From: Afifella aestuarii
Lineage (GTDB): Bacteria > Pseudomonadota > Alphaproteobacteria > Rhizobiales > Afifellaceae
NCBI RefSeq assembly: GCF_004023665.1
Contig: NZ_SAUF01000001.1
Location: 434,001-498,000 of the forward strand
Reading direction: 5' to 3'
Length of the DNA stretch: 64,000 nt
In this document: piece after piece, positions 19,814 through 27,469 of the stretch
Layout: each line of letters starts with the position of its first letter
Numbering within the stretch: the stretch's first letter is position 1
Translations under genes and position numbers: made by a program
The notes under the pieces: generated by a model
What the model was told of the DNA's origin: nothing
Seen by the model: only the letters and a program-made list of their open reading frames with translations
The model's database searches: none

Positions 19814-20845
19814 TCAGCGCTCGACCTCGCGCGCCCAGCGCTTGGTCCACTCTTCGCGGTTCGGGTTGATCGTATCCCAGTCGACGGCGACGAGGTTTTC
19901 GATCTGCTCAGGCCCATAGGGCAGGAAGGAGGCCTGCTCTTCGGTCAGCTCCGCTTTCCGGTTGACCGGACCGGAGCCCATGACGTCGGCGAGCTTCACC
20001 TGAACTTCCGGCGTCAGGAGATATTGGATGAACTCGTTGGCGACTTCAGGAACGTTGCTTTCCACGACCGGGCAGGCCGCGAGCATGAGGGCGACGGCGC
20101 CTTCCTTCGGATAGGCGAATTTCGCCGGGAAGCCCGTATCGGCGAGCGACTTGGTGCGGCCCGAGCCCCAGATCGACAGGGCGATTTCCTGCGACTGGAA
20201 GAGCTCCGACATCTTGCCCGAGGACGGCTCGAAGACGAGGACGTTCGGCGCGACGTCATCGGCCATCACCTCAAAGCCCGGATCGATGTCCTTCTCACCG
20301 CCGCCGTTGAGCCGCGCCATCATGATGAGGGTGTGCAGACCGTAGGTGTTGTTGATCGGCGGGATCGACAGGATGCCTTCGTATTTCGGATCCTTCAGGT
20401 CTTCCCAGCTTGCGGGGGGATCCCAGCCTTCGCGCTCGAACCATTCGGTGTTGTAGGTGAAACCGGTCGCGACGAAGCCGATGCCGATGGAATTGGGGCC
20501 GAGCTTGGCGAGATCGTAGACGTCGTCGAAGGCCGCCGCCTTGCTCATCGGGGCGCAAAAGCCGAGGGCGTCCGCCTGATACATCGGGCCGTCGTCGAGG
20601 ATAACGACGTCGAGTTCCTGATTTCCCTTCTGCGCCTGCAGACGTGCGAGGTTTTCGGTGGAATTGCCGGCGACGAACTGGATCGTCACGTCATGCGTCT
20701 TCTCAAATTCGGGGAAGACGACTTCCTTCATCAAGGTTTCGAAAGAACCGCCATAGCCGCCGACGACGAGGGTATCCTGCGCCTGGGCGGTCTGAACGGT
20801 TAGGAGGGAGCTTGCGGCCGCAAGCGCCATGATGACCGGTTTCAT
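19814..20845 (-). CDS. periplasmic substrate-binding protein, PotD-like
   Basis: Extracytoplasmic binding protein of the ABC importer, 343 residues. The start is ATG 20845 with GAGGGG 8 bases upstream; upstream in-frame codons lack a ribosome site and would spoil the signal peptide. The signal peptide is MKPVIMALAAASSLLTVQTA, cleaved near QAQ. The mature protein opens with TLVVGGYGGSFETLMKEVVF, the pattern of the PotD/Fe3+/opine group (SBP_bac_8-like). The ligand cannot be told from sequence. It heads the operon, and expression is probably set by the divergent LysR protein. Confidence 0.9.
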   Translation of the reverse strand: MKPVIMALAAASSLLTVQTAQAQDTLVVGGYGGSFETLMKEVVFPEFEKTHDVTIQFVAGNSTENLARLQAQKGNQELDVVILDDGPMYQADALGFCAPMSKAAAFDDVYDLAKLGPNSIGIGFVATGFTYNTEWFEREGWDPPASWEDLKDPKYEGILSIPPINNTYGLHTLIMMARLNGGGEKDIDPGFEVMADDVAPNVLVFEPSSGKMSELFQSQEIALSIWGSGRTKSLADTGFPAKFAYPKEGAVALMLAACPVVESNVPEVANEFIQYLLTPEVQVKLADVMGSGPVNRKAELTEEQASFLPYGPEQIENLVAVDWDTINPNREEWTKRWAREVER

Positions 20846-20907
20846 TGAGAACCCCTCTGTATTCTTTTGAGACATGATCATTGAATGGGCGTTTTCCGGG
20901 TGTTTCA

Positions 20908-20932
20908 AATGAGATTATATGTACATCTCATT
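20908..20932. promoter_or_regulatory. LysR-type operator dyad over the operon's -10 box
   Basis: Perfect dyad AATGAGAT-N9-ATCTCATT in the 109-bp region between the LysR gene and the binding-protein gene. On the minus strand the dyad contains a consensus TATAAT (20919 to 20914), about 70 bases upstream of the binding-protein ATG. The matching -35 region (near 20937-20942) is poor (AACCTT), so the promoter probably depends on a regulator. Binding here would touch both divergent promoters. The assignment to LysR is inference from position. Confidence 0.55.
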
Positions 20933-20954
20933 CCCAAAGGTTATGAGGTGCGCC

Positions 20955-21920
20955 TTGGCGAAGCCCAATATCCGGCAGGTCGAAGCCTTCAATGCCGTCA
21001 TGAAGGCCGGGTCCGTGACCAAAGCGGCGGAAGGATTGTTCGTCAGCCAGCCGGCCGTGAGCAAGTTGCTGCACGCCTTCGAAGTGGCCTGCGATCTGCC
21101 GCTCTTCACCCGCACCAAGGGCCGCGTCGTGCCGACGCCGGAGGCCCGGCAATTGTTCGTCGAGACCTCCAAGCTGGAGCAGGGGCTGACGCGTGTGCAC
21201 GAGGCGGCGCGCGCCATCCGCGAATTGCAGCGCGGCGAGATCTCCATCGTCGCCTTTCCGGCGATGAGCATGCGGCTCATTCCGCGCAAGGTGGGCGAGC
21301 TTTTGTGCGACCGCCCCGACGTGCTTCTCTCCCTCTTCACGCGCACCTCGCGCAGCGTCGAGAATTCGATGATCACGCGTGCGGCGGATTTCGGCATCTC
21401 GCTCGTGCCGACGAGCAATCCGGCGCTGCATTGCGAGCCGTTCACCAACATCTCCATGATCTGCGCGCTGCGCCGCGAGCATCCTCTGGCGCGCAAGGCG
21501 GCGATCTCGCTTGAAAGCATCGCCGGGGAGCGTCTCGTGGCGCTCGGGCGGGACGATCTTTCCTATCCGCTCATCGACGAGGCGTTTCAGCGTGCGGGGC
21601 TGGCGATGCGGCCGGCAGCCGAAGTGCAGATGGCGGATGCGGCCTGCAGCATGGTGGCGTCCGGCTGCGGGGTGGCGATCGTGCCCTCACTCGTGTCTTT
21701 CGAGGCGGACTTTCCGGATGTCGTGTTCCGCCCGCTCACCGAGCCGATCGCCATGACGACCTGGCTTTTGACGTCCACCTATCAGGAGCTGTCGCAGCTG
21801 GCGCTCGAGCTGATGGACGAGATCCGGGGTGCGGTGGAGGAGCTGGAGGCGGAGCTGCACGGCACGCTCGGCTGCGACCCGGCCGCCGATTCGCGGTTTG
21901 CGGGCGCGGCGCATCCTTGA
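20955..21920 (+). CDS. LysR-family transcriptional regulator
   Basis: A LysR regulator of about 321 residues. The N-terminal winged helix-turn-helix reads NIRQVEAFNAVMKAGSVTKA followed by AEGLFVSQPAVSKLLHAFE, and a LysR effector-binding domain fills the rest. I favour TTG 20955 because GAGG stands 6 bases upstream and the protein then begins four residues before the domain. ATG 20943 and ATG 20919 are in frame, but the latter lies inside the dyad. It is divergent from the flavoprotein/ABC operon and is its likely local regulator, with the transported compound as probable co-inducer. Confidence 0.88.
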   Translation: MAKPNIRQVEAFNAVMKAGSVTKAAEGLFVSQPAVSKLLHAFEVACDLPLFTRTKGRVVPTPEARQLFVETSKLEQGLTRVHEAARAIRELQRGEISIVAFPAMSMRLIPRKVGELLCDRPDVLLSLFTRTSRSVENSMITRAADFGISLVPTSNPALHCEPFTNISMICALRREHPLARKAAISLESIAGERLVALGRDDLSYPLIDEAFQRAGLAMRPAAEVQMADAACSMVASGCGVAIVPSLVSFEADFPDVVFRPLTEPIAMTTWLLTSTYQELSQLALELMDEIRGAVEELEAELHGTLGCDPAADSRFAGAAHP

Positions 21921-22068
21921 CTTGTGGCGCGCTGCCGCTTAGGTGAGCGACACTCTATAAAAGAGCCAGATTTACGACCCGCCGACCGGAACGGGATTCC
22001 GGAGGTCACCATCCGCCAGCGAAGGTTCGCCCGCGGATGCAATTTGCATTGAACGCTCGAGACGCGCC

Positions 22069-23589
22069 ATGTTCGATACCCTATCAGATCGCCTTTCAGG
22101 CATCTTCGACAAGATCACCGGCCGCGGAGCACTTTCCGAGAAGGACGTCTCGGAAGCGCTGCGGGAAGTGCGGCGTGCGCTTCTGGAAGCGGACGTCGCG
22201 CTCGAAGTGGTGCGTGCCTTCACCGAGAAGGTGCGCGAGCGCGCCGTCGGCGCCGAAGTCGTGCGCTCCGTCAAGCCGGGGCAGATGGTCGTCAAGATCG
22301 TCCACGACCAGCTCGTCGAGATGCTGGGCGAGGAAGCCTCGGAGATCAATCTTCACGCCGCGCCGCCCGTCGCCATCATGATGGTCGGTCTGCAGGGCTC
22401 GGGTAAGACGACCTCGACGGCGAAGATCGCCAAGCGCCTGTCGGAGCGGGAGAAGAAGAAGGTCTTGATGGCCTCCCTCGACACCCGCCGGCCGGCGGCG
22501 CAGGAGCAGCTCAAGGTGCTGGGCGAACAGATCGGCGTCGCGACTTTGCCGATCATCGAAGGGCAGGGGCCGGTCGACATCGCCAAACGGGCGCAGAATG
22601 CGGCTCGCCTCGGCGGCTACGACGTGCTCATGCTCGATACGGCGGGCCGCACGCATATCGACGAGCCCTTGATGATCGAGATGGAGGAGGTGAAGCGGGC
22701 GTCCAATCCGCATGAAATCCTCCTCGTCGCCGATGCGCTCACCGGTCAGGACGCCGTCAATGTGGCGCGCTCCTTCAACGAGCGCTGCGCGGTCACGGGC
22801 ATCGTGCTGACGCGTATCGACGGTGACGGGCGCGGCGGTGCGGCGCTTTCCATGCGCGCCGTCACCGGCAAGCCGATCAAGCTCATCGGTACCGGCGAAA
22901 AGATCGACGCGATCGAGGCCTTCCATCCCTCGCGCATCGCCGACCGCATTCTCGGCATGGGCGACATCGTCTCGCTCGTCGAGCGGGCGTCGGAGCAGAT
23001 CGACCAGGAGAAGGCCCTCAAGACCGCCCAGAAGATGAAGAAGGGCGAGTTCGACCTCGAGGATTTCGCCGAACAGCTTCGTCAGATGGAAAAGATCGGC
23101 GGCATGTCGGGCATCATGAGCATGATGCCGGGCATCGGCAAAATGAAGAAGCAGGTGGCCGCGGCCGGCATCGACGACAGCGTCGTGAAACGCCAGCTCG
23201 CCATCATCTCGTCGATGACGCGCCAGGAGCGGCAGAAGCCGGCGGTGATGAATGCGAGCCGCAAGAAGCGCGTGGCGGCGGGCTCCGGCGTCGAGGTGCA
23301 GGACGTCAACAAGCTCCTCAAGATGCACCGGCAGATGTCGGACATGATGAAGAAGCTCGGCCGCAACAAGAAGATGGCCGGTCTCTTCGGGGGCGCGCAG
23401 CCCGATCCGGCGATGCTGGAAGAGATGCAGAAGGGCGGTTTGCCGGGCGGCATGTCTGGCGGGCTCCCGGGCGGTCTCGGCGGTATGCCGGGCGGCCTGC
23501 CCAAAGGATTGCCGGGCCTTCCAGGAATGGGAGGCGGGATGGGCGGTCTGCCGGGGCTTCCCGGTCTTGGCCGCGGCAAGAAGAAATAA
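22069..23589 (+). CDS. ffh: signal recognition particle protein Ffh
   Basis: SRP54 GTPase that binds signal peptides on the ribosome and hands them to FtsY, also in this window. The protein has 506 residues. Its N-domain is followed by the G-domain with GLQGSGKT at 107-114, DTAGRTHID, and TRIDGDGRGGAAL. The M-domain has methionine-rich helices (SGIMSMMPGIGKMKKQVA), and a Gly/Met/Pro/Leu-rich tail follows. It heads the ffh-rpsP-rimM-ABM-trmD run. Confidence 0.98.
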   Translation: MFDTLSDRLSGIFDKITGRGALSEKDVSEALREVRRALLEADVALEVVRAFTEKVRERAVGAEVVRSVKPGQMVVKIVHDQLVEMLGEEASEINLHAAPPVAIMMVGLQGSGKTTSTAKIAKRLSEREKKKVLMASLDTRRPAAQEQLKVLGEQIGVATLPIIEGQGPVDIAKRAQNAARLGGYDVLMLDTAGRTHIDEPLMIEMEEVKRASNPHEILLVADALTGQDAVNVARSFNERCAVTGIVLTRIDGDGRGGAALSMRAVTGKPIKLIGTGEKIDAIEAFHPSRIADRILGMGDIVSLVERASEQIDQEKALKTAQKMKKGEFDLEDFAEQLRQMEKIGGMSGIMSMMPGIGKMKKQVAAAGIDDSVVKRQLAIISSMTRQERQKPAVMNASRKKRVAAGSGVEVQDVNKLLKMHRQMSDMMKKLGRNKKMAGLFGGAQPDPAMLEEMQKGGLPGGMSGGLPGGLGGMPGGLPKGLPGLPGMGGGMGGLPGLPGLGRGKKK

Positions 23590-23613
23590 GGTTCAAACGC
23601 AAGGAAGACTGAA

Positions 23614-23997
23614 ATGACTGTGAAACTGAGATTGTCCCGCGGCGGCAGCAAGAAGCGCCCGTTCTACCGGGTCGTGGCCGCTGACGAGCGCTCCCCGCGC
23701 GACGGCCGCTACATCGAGCGTGTCGGCACCTACAATCCGCTTCTGCCGAAGGATCATGCCGAGCGCGTCGTGCTCAACACCGAGCGCGTCGAATACTGGC
23801 TGTCGCAGGGCGCCCAGCCGACCGACCGCGTGCTGCGCTTCCTCGACGCGGCCGGCCTTGCCAAGCGTCCGGCGCGCAACAACCCGAAGAAGGCCGAGCT
23901 CGGCGCCAAGGCCAAGGAGCGCCTCGAGCTGCGCCGCCAGGCCGAAGAAGAGGCGAAGGCTGCCGCCGAGGCGCCGGCCGAGGAAGCGGCGGAGTAA
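23614..23997 (+). CDS. rpsP: 30S ribosomal protein bS16
   Basis: Small-subunit ribosomal protein S16. The core is recognised by [19 protein letters not shown] at the N-terminus and [19 protein letters not shown]. The product has 127 residues. About 45 residues beyond the usual ~80-residue core form an Ala/Glu-rich helical tail, common in alphaproteobacteria. ATG follows AAGGAAGAC and lies 24 bases after ffh. Confidence 0.98.
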   Translation: MTVKLRLSRGGSKKRPFYRVVAADERSPRDGRYIERVGTYNPLLPKDHAERVVLNTERVEYWLSQGAQPTDRVLRFLDAAGLAKRPARNNPKKAELGAKAKERLELRRQAEEEAKAAAEAPAEEAAE

Positions 23998-24030
23998 TCC
24001 GCCGCTTTGCCGGTGCGGCAGGACGGGCCG

Positions 24031-24663
24031 ATGGCGGTTTCGCAAGATCGTGCGGCGGGAGACCGCCTCATCGTCGCAAAGATCGGCCGGGCGCATGGCG
24101 TCAGAGGCGAGGTGCGGGTGAAAACCTTCACCGCGGATCCCCTGGCGCTCGCCGATTATTCGCCGCTTTTTGCGTCGGACGGGCGAAGTTTTTCCGTCAA
24201 GGAGCTGCGTGCCGACAAGGGCGACATGGTCGTCGCCCGCTTCAAGGGCGTGTCGGACCGCAATGCGGCCGAGGCGCTCAACGGCACGATGCTCTTCGTC
24301 GCGCGCGCGGCGCTGCCGGCGCCTGACGAAGACGAGTTCTATCACGCCGATCTCATCGGCCTTGCGGCCGAGGCGCCCGACGGTTCGCCGCTCGGGCGGG
24401 TCGTCGCCGTGCACGATTTCGGCGGCGGCGATATCCTCGAGGTGAAGCCGGAGCGGGGCGAGAGCCTGCTCGTCTCCTTCACGCGCGAGGTGGTTCCCTC
24501 CATCGATCTTGCCGGCGGGCGCATCGTCGTCGACCTGCCTGCCGAGATCGAAGTGCGGGAAGACGATGCGGCGCGCGAAGATGCGCGAGAAGACGACGCG
24601 CAGGACGACGCCCCGCAGACAGAGAACGCAGGCGAAAGCCCGGCGGAAGAGGACAGGGCATGA
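24031..24663 (+). CDS. rimM: ribosome maturation factor RimM
   Basis: Assists 30S head assembly by binding S19. The protein has about 210 residues, starting at ATG 24031 after AGGACGGG (a TTG at 24007 is in frame but lacks a ribosome site). The RimM domain opens with VAKIGRAHGVRGEVRVKTF, and a PRC-barrel region follows (EDEFYHADLIGLAAEA, VVAVHDFGGGDILEV). The last ~38 residues are an acidic repetitive tail (REDDAAREDAREDDAQDD) not needed for the fold. The stop overlaps the next ATG as ATGA. Confidence 0.95.
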   Translation: MAVSQDRAAGDRLIVAKIGRAHGVRGEVRVKTFTADPLALADYSPLFASDGRSFSVKELRADKGDMVVARFKGVSDRNAAEALNGTMLFVARAALPAPDEDEFYHADLIGLAAEAPDGSPLGRVVAVHDFGGGDILEVKPERGESLLVSFTREVVPSIDLAGGRIVVDLPAEIEVREDDAAREDAREDDAQDDAPQTENAGESPAEEDRA

Positions 24664-24959
24664 TCATCGTCGCCGGCGAATTTCGCATTCCCGAGGAGAA
24701 GCTCGACGCCTTTCTGCCGGCGGCGCAGAAGGTGATGGCCGCGACACGGCAGGAGACGGGCTGCCTCCTCTACACCTTCGCCTTCGATCTCGATGTGGCC
24801 GGGCTCGTGCGCGTCTTCGAGAAATGGGAAAGTCGCGAGGCGCTCGCGGCGCATTTCAAGACCGCGCATATGGCGGAATGGCGCCAGGCGCTGTCGGCGA
24901 TCGGTGCCACCGGGCGAAGCGTCAAAGCCTATGCCGCCGATGACGGCGAGCCGCTCTAA
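24660..24959 (+). CDS. ABM-domain (YgiN-like) putative quinol monooxygenase
   Basis: A 99-residue single-domain protein of the antibiotic-biosynthesis-monooxygenase fold, a dimeric ferredoxin-like barrel. The pattern is MIIVAGEFRIPEEKLDAFL, then RQETGCLLYTFAFD, FEKWESREALAAHFKTAHM and a C-terminal strand VKAYAA. Small proteins of this kind are often annotated as quinol monooxygenases, but many have no known substrate. It is coupled to rimM by an ATGA overlap and precedes trmD by 12 bases, an unusual place for it within a ribosome/tRNA operon. Confidence 0.85.
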   Translation: MIIVAGEFRIPEEKLDAFLPAAQKVMAATRQETGCLLYTFAFDLDVAGLVRVFEKWESREALAAHFKTAHMAEWRQALSAIGATGRSVKAYAADDGEPL

Positions 24960-24971
24960 GGCTGATCCGGA

Positions 24972-25676
24972 ATGAGCTTCAAGGCGAGCGTTCTCACGCT
25001 CTTTCCCGAAATGTTTCCGGGGCCGCTCGGTATCTCGCTGGCCGGGCGGGCGCTCGAGGCCGGCCGCTTTGCGATCGAGGCGCGGCAGATCCGCGAGCAC
25101 GGCATCGGCACGCACCGCATGGTCGACGACACGCCCGCCGGCGGCGGGCCGGGCATGGTGATGCGCGCCGATGTGATGGCGGCGGCGATCGATGCCGCAG
25201 CTCCTGACGGCGACCCGCGCCCGCGCCTTCTGATGAGCCCGCGCGGACGTCCCCTGAGCCAGCAGATGGTGAAGGATTGGGCCCAAGGCCCCGGCCTCGT
25301 CATCGTCTGCGGACGGTTCGAGGGGATCGACGAGCGCGTGATCGAGGCGCGGCGCCTTGAAGAGGTGTCGATCGGCGATTTCGTTCTCTCGGGTGGCGAG
25401 ATTGCCGCGCTTGCCCTTCTCGACGCGGTCGTACGGCTTCTGCCGGGCGTCATGGGCAAGGCGGAATCAGCTTCCGAAGAGAGTTTTGAAAACGGGCTTC
25501 TGGAATATCCGCAATATACGCGACCGCAGGAATTCGAAGGGCGCGAGATCCCGGAGGTTCTGACCTCGGGCCATCACGGCAAGGTCGCCGAATGGCGGCG
25601 CGCCGAGGCGCTCAGGCTGACGCGCGAGAGACGGCCGGATCTCCTGGAGAGACCCGCTCAGCCCGTCACGAAATAA
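24972..25676 (+). CDS. trmD: tRNA (guanine-N1)-methyltransferase TrmD
   Basis: SPOUT-class methyltransferase making m1G37 in tRNA, which prevents +1 frameshifting. The protein has 234 residues. The N-terminus is [18 protein letters not shown], the SAM-binding trefoil knot includes [28 protein letters not shown] and [16 protein letters not shown], and the C-terminal domain has [13 protein letters not shown]. The 3' end overlaps the convergent TauE/SafE gene by 19 bases. Confidence 0.97.
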   Translation: MSFKASVLTLFPEMFPGPLGISLAGRALEAGRFAIEARQIREHGIGTHRMVDDTPAGGGPGMVMRADVMAAAIDAAAPDGDPRPRLLMSPRGRPLSQQMVKDWAQGPGLVIVCGRFEGIDERVIEARRLEEVSIGDFVLSGGEIAALALLDAVVRLLPGVMGKAESASEESFENGLLEYPQYTRPQEFEGREIPEVLTSGHHGKVAEWRRAEALRLTRERRPDLLERPAQPVTK

Positions 25677-26407
25677 TAGACGGTGAGGACGAGGCCGACC
25701 GTGATGACGAAGCCGCGGACATAGGTCTGCGGGAATTTGCGTGCCGCGGCGACGCCGAGATAGCCGCCGAGCGCGACGGCGACGAGCATCACCGAACCGG
25801 CGCTCCAATCGACGATGCCCCCCTGCACGAAGACGGCGATGGCGATGACGGCGATCACCACCGACAAAAGCGTCTTGATGGCATTGATGCGGTGAAAATC
25901 GTCGCCCTCGGTGAGGCCGAGCGAGGCGAGCATCATGATGCCCATGCCGGCGCCGAAGAAGCCACCATAGATCGCCACGACGAACTGGATCAGCCAGGCG
26001 AGCCAGGGCGGGGAATGCAGATCACGCGCCCGCAAGGCGCGTGTGACGCGCGGCCCGGCGGCAAAGAGCGAGGTGGCGGCGATCAAAAGCCAGGGCACCA
26101 TGGCGCGGAACTGCGGATTGTCGAGCGCCAGAAGCACAAGCGCGCCGATCAGCCCGCCGAAGATGGAGACGATGAGGTAGGGGAACGCTACGCGGCCGAT
26201 CTTCCGCAATTCGCGCCGATAGGCGAGCGTCGAGGTCACATAGCCCGGGAACTGGGTGATGGAGGTCGTGGCGTTTGCGGTGATCGGCGGGACGCCGACG
26301 AGGGTGAGCGCGCCGAAGGCGATGAAGGTGCCGCCACCGGCGACCGCATTGATGGCACCGGAGACGAAACCGGCGAGGACGAGCAGAAGAATGTCGAGAA
26401 GAGACAT
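25658..26407 (-). CDS. TauE/SafE-family sulfite exporter-like permease
   Basis: A 249-residue membrane protein of the TauE/SafE (DUF81) family, which exports sulfite, sulfoacetate or related anions in characterised members. The start is ATG 26407 ([20 protein letters not shown]). The family repeats are visible: [18 protein letters not shown] near the N-terminus and [15 protein letters not shown] with [13 protein letters not shown] in the second half. About eight helices are present. It is inserted convergently between trmD and rplS, splitting the usual trmD-rplS pair. The substrate is unknown. Confidence 0.88.
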   Translation of the reverse strand: MSLLDILLLVLAGFVSGAINAVAGGGTFIAFGALTLVGVPPITANATTSITQFPGYVTSTLAYRRELRKIGRVAFPYLIVSIFGGLIGALVLLALDNPQFRAMVPWLLIAATSLFAAGPRVTRALRARDLHSPPWLAWLIQFVVAIYGGFFGAGMGIMMLASLGLTEGDDFHRINAIKTLLSVVIAVIAIAVFVQGGIVDWSAGSVMLVAVALGGYLGVAAARKFPQTYVRGFVITVGLVLTVYYFVTG

Positions 26408-26604
26408 GGCGCAGGTTTCGTCGTGACGAATTGAGGCGTTTCGATGCGGTGGATGGCCGTTTGTGGGCGGCGCACGTCGTAAACCTGTCTCCGCCGGGGC
26501 GCAAAAGGCAAGTCCGCCATTGTGACGAGAGATGAAAGGTGTCATCGGGGGTGGGTCGGAGCCGCAGAGTCTCGCCGCAGCGTCGTTTTTGCATGCCGGG
26601 GGCG

Positions 26605-26633
26605 TCGACATGAGGCCAGAGAGCGTGTATATG
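26605..26633 (+). promoter_or_regulatory. rplS: candidate sigma-70-type promoter for rplS
   Basis: TCGACA (26605-26610), a 17-base spacer, then TATATG (26628-26633). It lies in the 331-base region between the TauE/SafE start and rplS and would give a leader of about 100 nt. I see nothing else resembling a gene in that region. Confidence 0.5.
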
Positions 26634-26677
26634 GCCGCCAACTTCCGATCCGATGTGCGAAACAAAGCCGCGCAACG

Positions 26678-26698
26678 GTCGTTTCGTCGTGAAACGAC
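26678..26698 (+). promoter_or_regulatory. perfect stem-loop in the rplS leader
   Basis: Perfect 8-bp arms GTCGTTTC and GAAACGAC with a five-base loop, ending 40 bases before the rplS ATG. Leader structures bound by their own ribosomal protein are known for several operons, so this is a candidate autoregulatory or stability element; the function is inference. Confidence 0.45.
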
Positions 26699-26738
26699 AC
26701 GTCGAGACAAACCAGCGCGCGACGAAGAGGTTTGAGAA

Positions 26739-27203
26739 ATGAACGCGATCCAAGAGATCGAGCAGGCGGAGATGGCGGCGATCGTCGATCGGCGTGTCAT
26801 TCCGGAGTTCGAGGCGGGCGACACGGTCCGCGTACATGTGCGTGTGACGGATGGCAACCGCACCCGTCTGCAGGCCTATGAGGGCGTGGTTATCGCGCGC
26901 TCCGGCGGCGGTCTTCACGAGAGCTTCACGGTGCGGAAGATCTCGTACGGCGAGGGCGTTGAGCGCGTCTTCCCGGTCTATTCTCCGCTGATCGAAAAGC
27001 TCGAAGTTGTGCGGCGCGGCAAGGTGCGGCGCGCGAAGCTTTATTATCTGCGCGGCCGTCGCGGCAAGTCGGCACGTATCGCCGAAGATGCGCGCGTGCG
27101 CGCCAAGCGCTTGAACGACGAGGCGCGAGAAATCGCAGCCGCCGAGCGCGCAGCCGTCAAGGAAGCCAAGGAAGCGGCCAAGGCAGAAAACGCCGAAGCC
27201 TGA
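26739..27203 (+). CDS. rplS: 50S ribosomal protein bL19
   Basis: Large-subunit protein at the subunit interface. The 154-residue product has the L19 core: [40 protein letters not shown], and [20 protein letters not shown]. About 35 extra residues form an Ala/Glu/Lys-rich C-terminal helix. ATG follows AGAGGTTTGAGAA. It has its own candidate promoter and a strong terminator, because trmD is followed by a convergent gene. Confidence 0.98.
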   Translation: MNAIQEIEQAEMAAIVDRRVIPEFEAGDTVRVHVRVTDGNRTRLQAYEGVVIARSGGGLHESFTVRKISYGEGVERVFPVYSPLIEKLEVVRRGKVRRAKLYYLRGRRGKSARIAEDARVRAKRLNDEAREIAAAERAAVKEAKEAAKAENAEA

Positions 27204-27247
27204 GCTTCAGCTTTTATTCCGGTCCGTTTTGTCGGACCGCGACATTC

Positions 27248-27275
27248 AAAGGCGCCCCGCGGGGCGCCTTTTTAT
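27248..27275 (+). terminator. rho-independent terminator of rplS
   Basis: An 11-bp perfect stem AAAGGCGCCCC / GGGGCGCCTTT (27248-27258 with 27261-27271) runs straight into a T-rich stretch. This is the strongest terminator in the window. Confidence 0.93.
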
Positions 27276-27469
27276 TTGCGCGATCGAAAGTTTGTCCTTC
27301 AGAAAATTTTGCGGCAGTGCAACCGAGCCTTGTCGGAACGGCGCGGACCATCGAAAGTAGTATTGCGATAGGTGCATAGGACCTATACCGAAACGCATGG
27401 CGAACCAGCGTCGCCCGAATGCGGTCCGCCGCCAACGAATTGAAAAATATACTGGAGGAATGAACGCTC

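Noticed and set aside
21917-21961. TTGACT and TATAAA upstream of ffh as a promoter
   Set aside because: The spacing is 33 bases, far from the usable 16-18.
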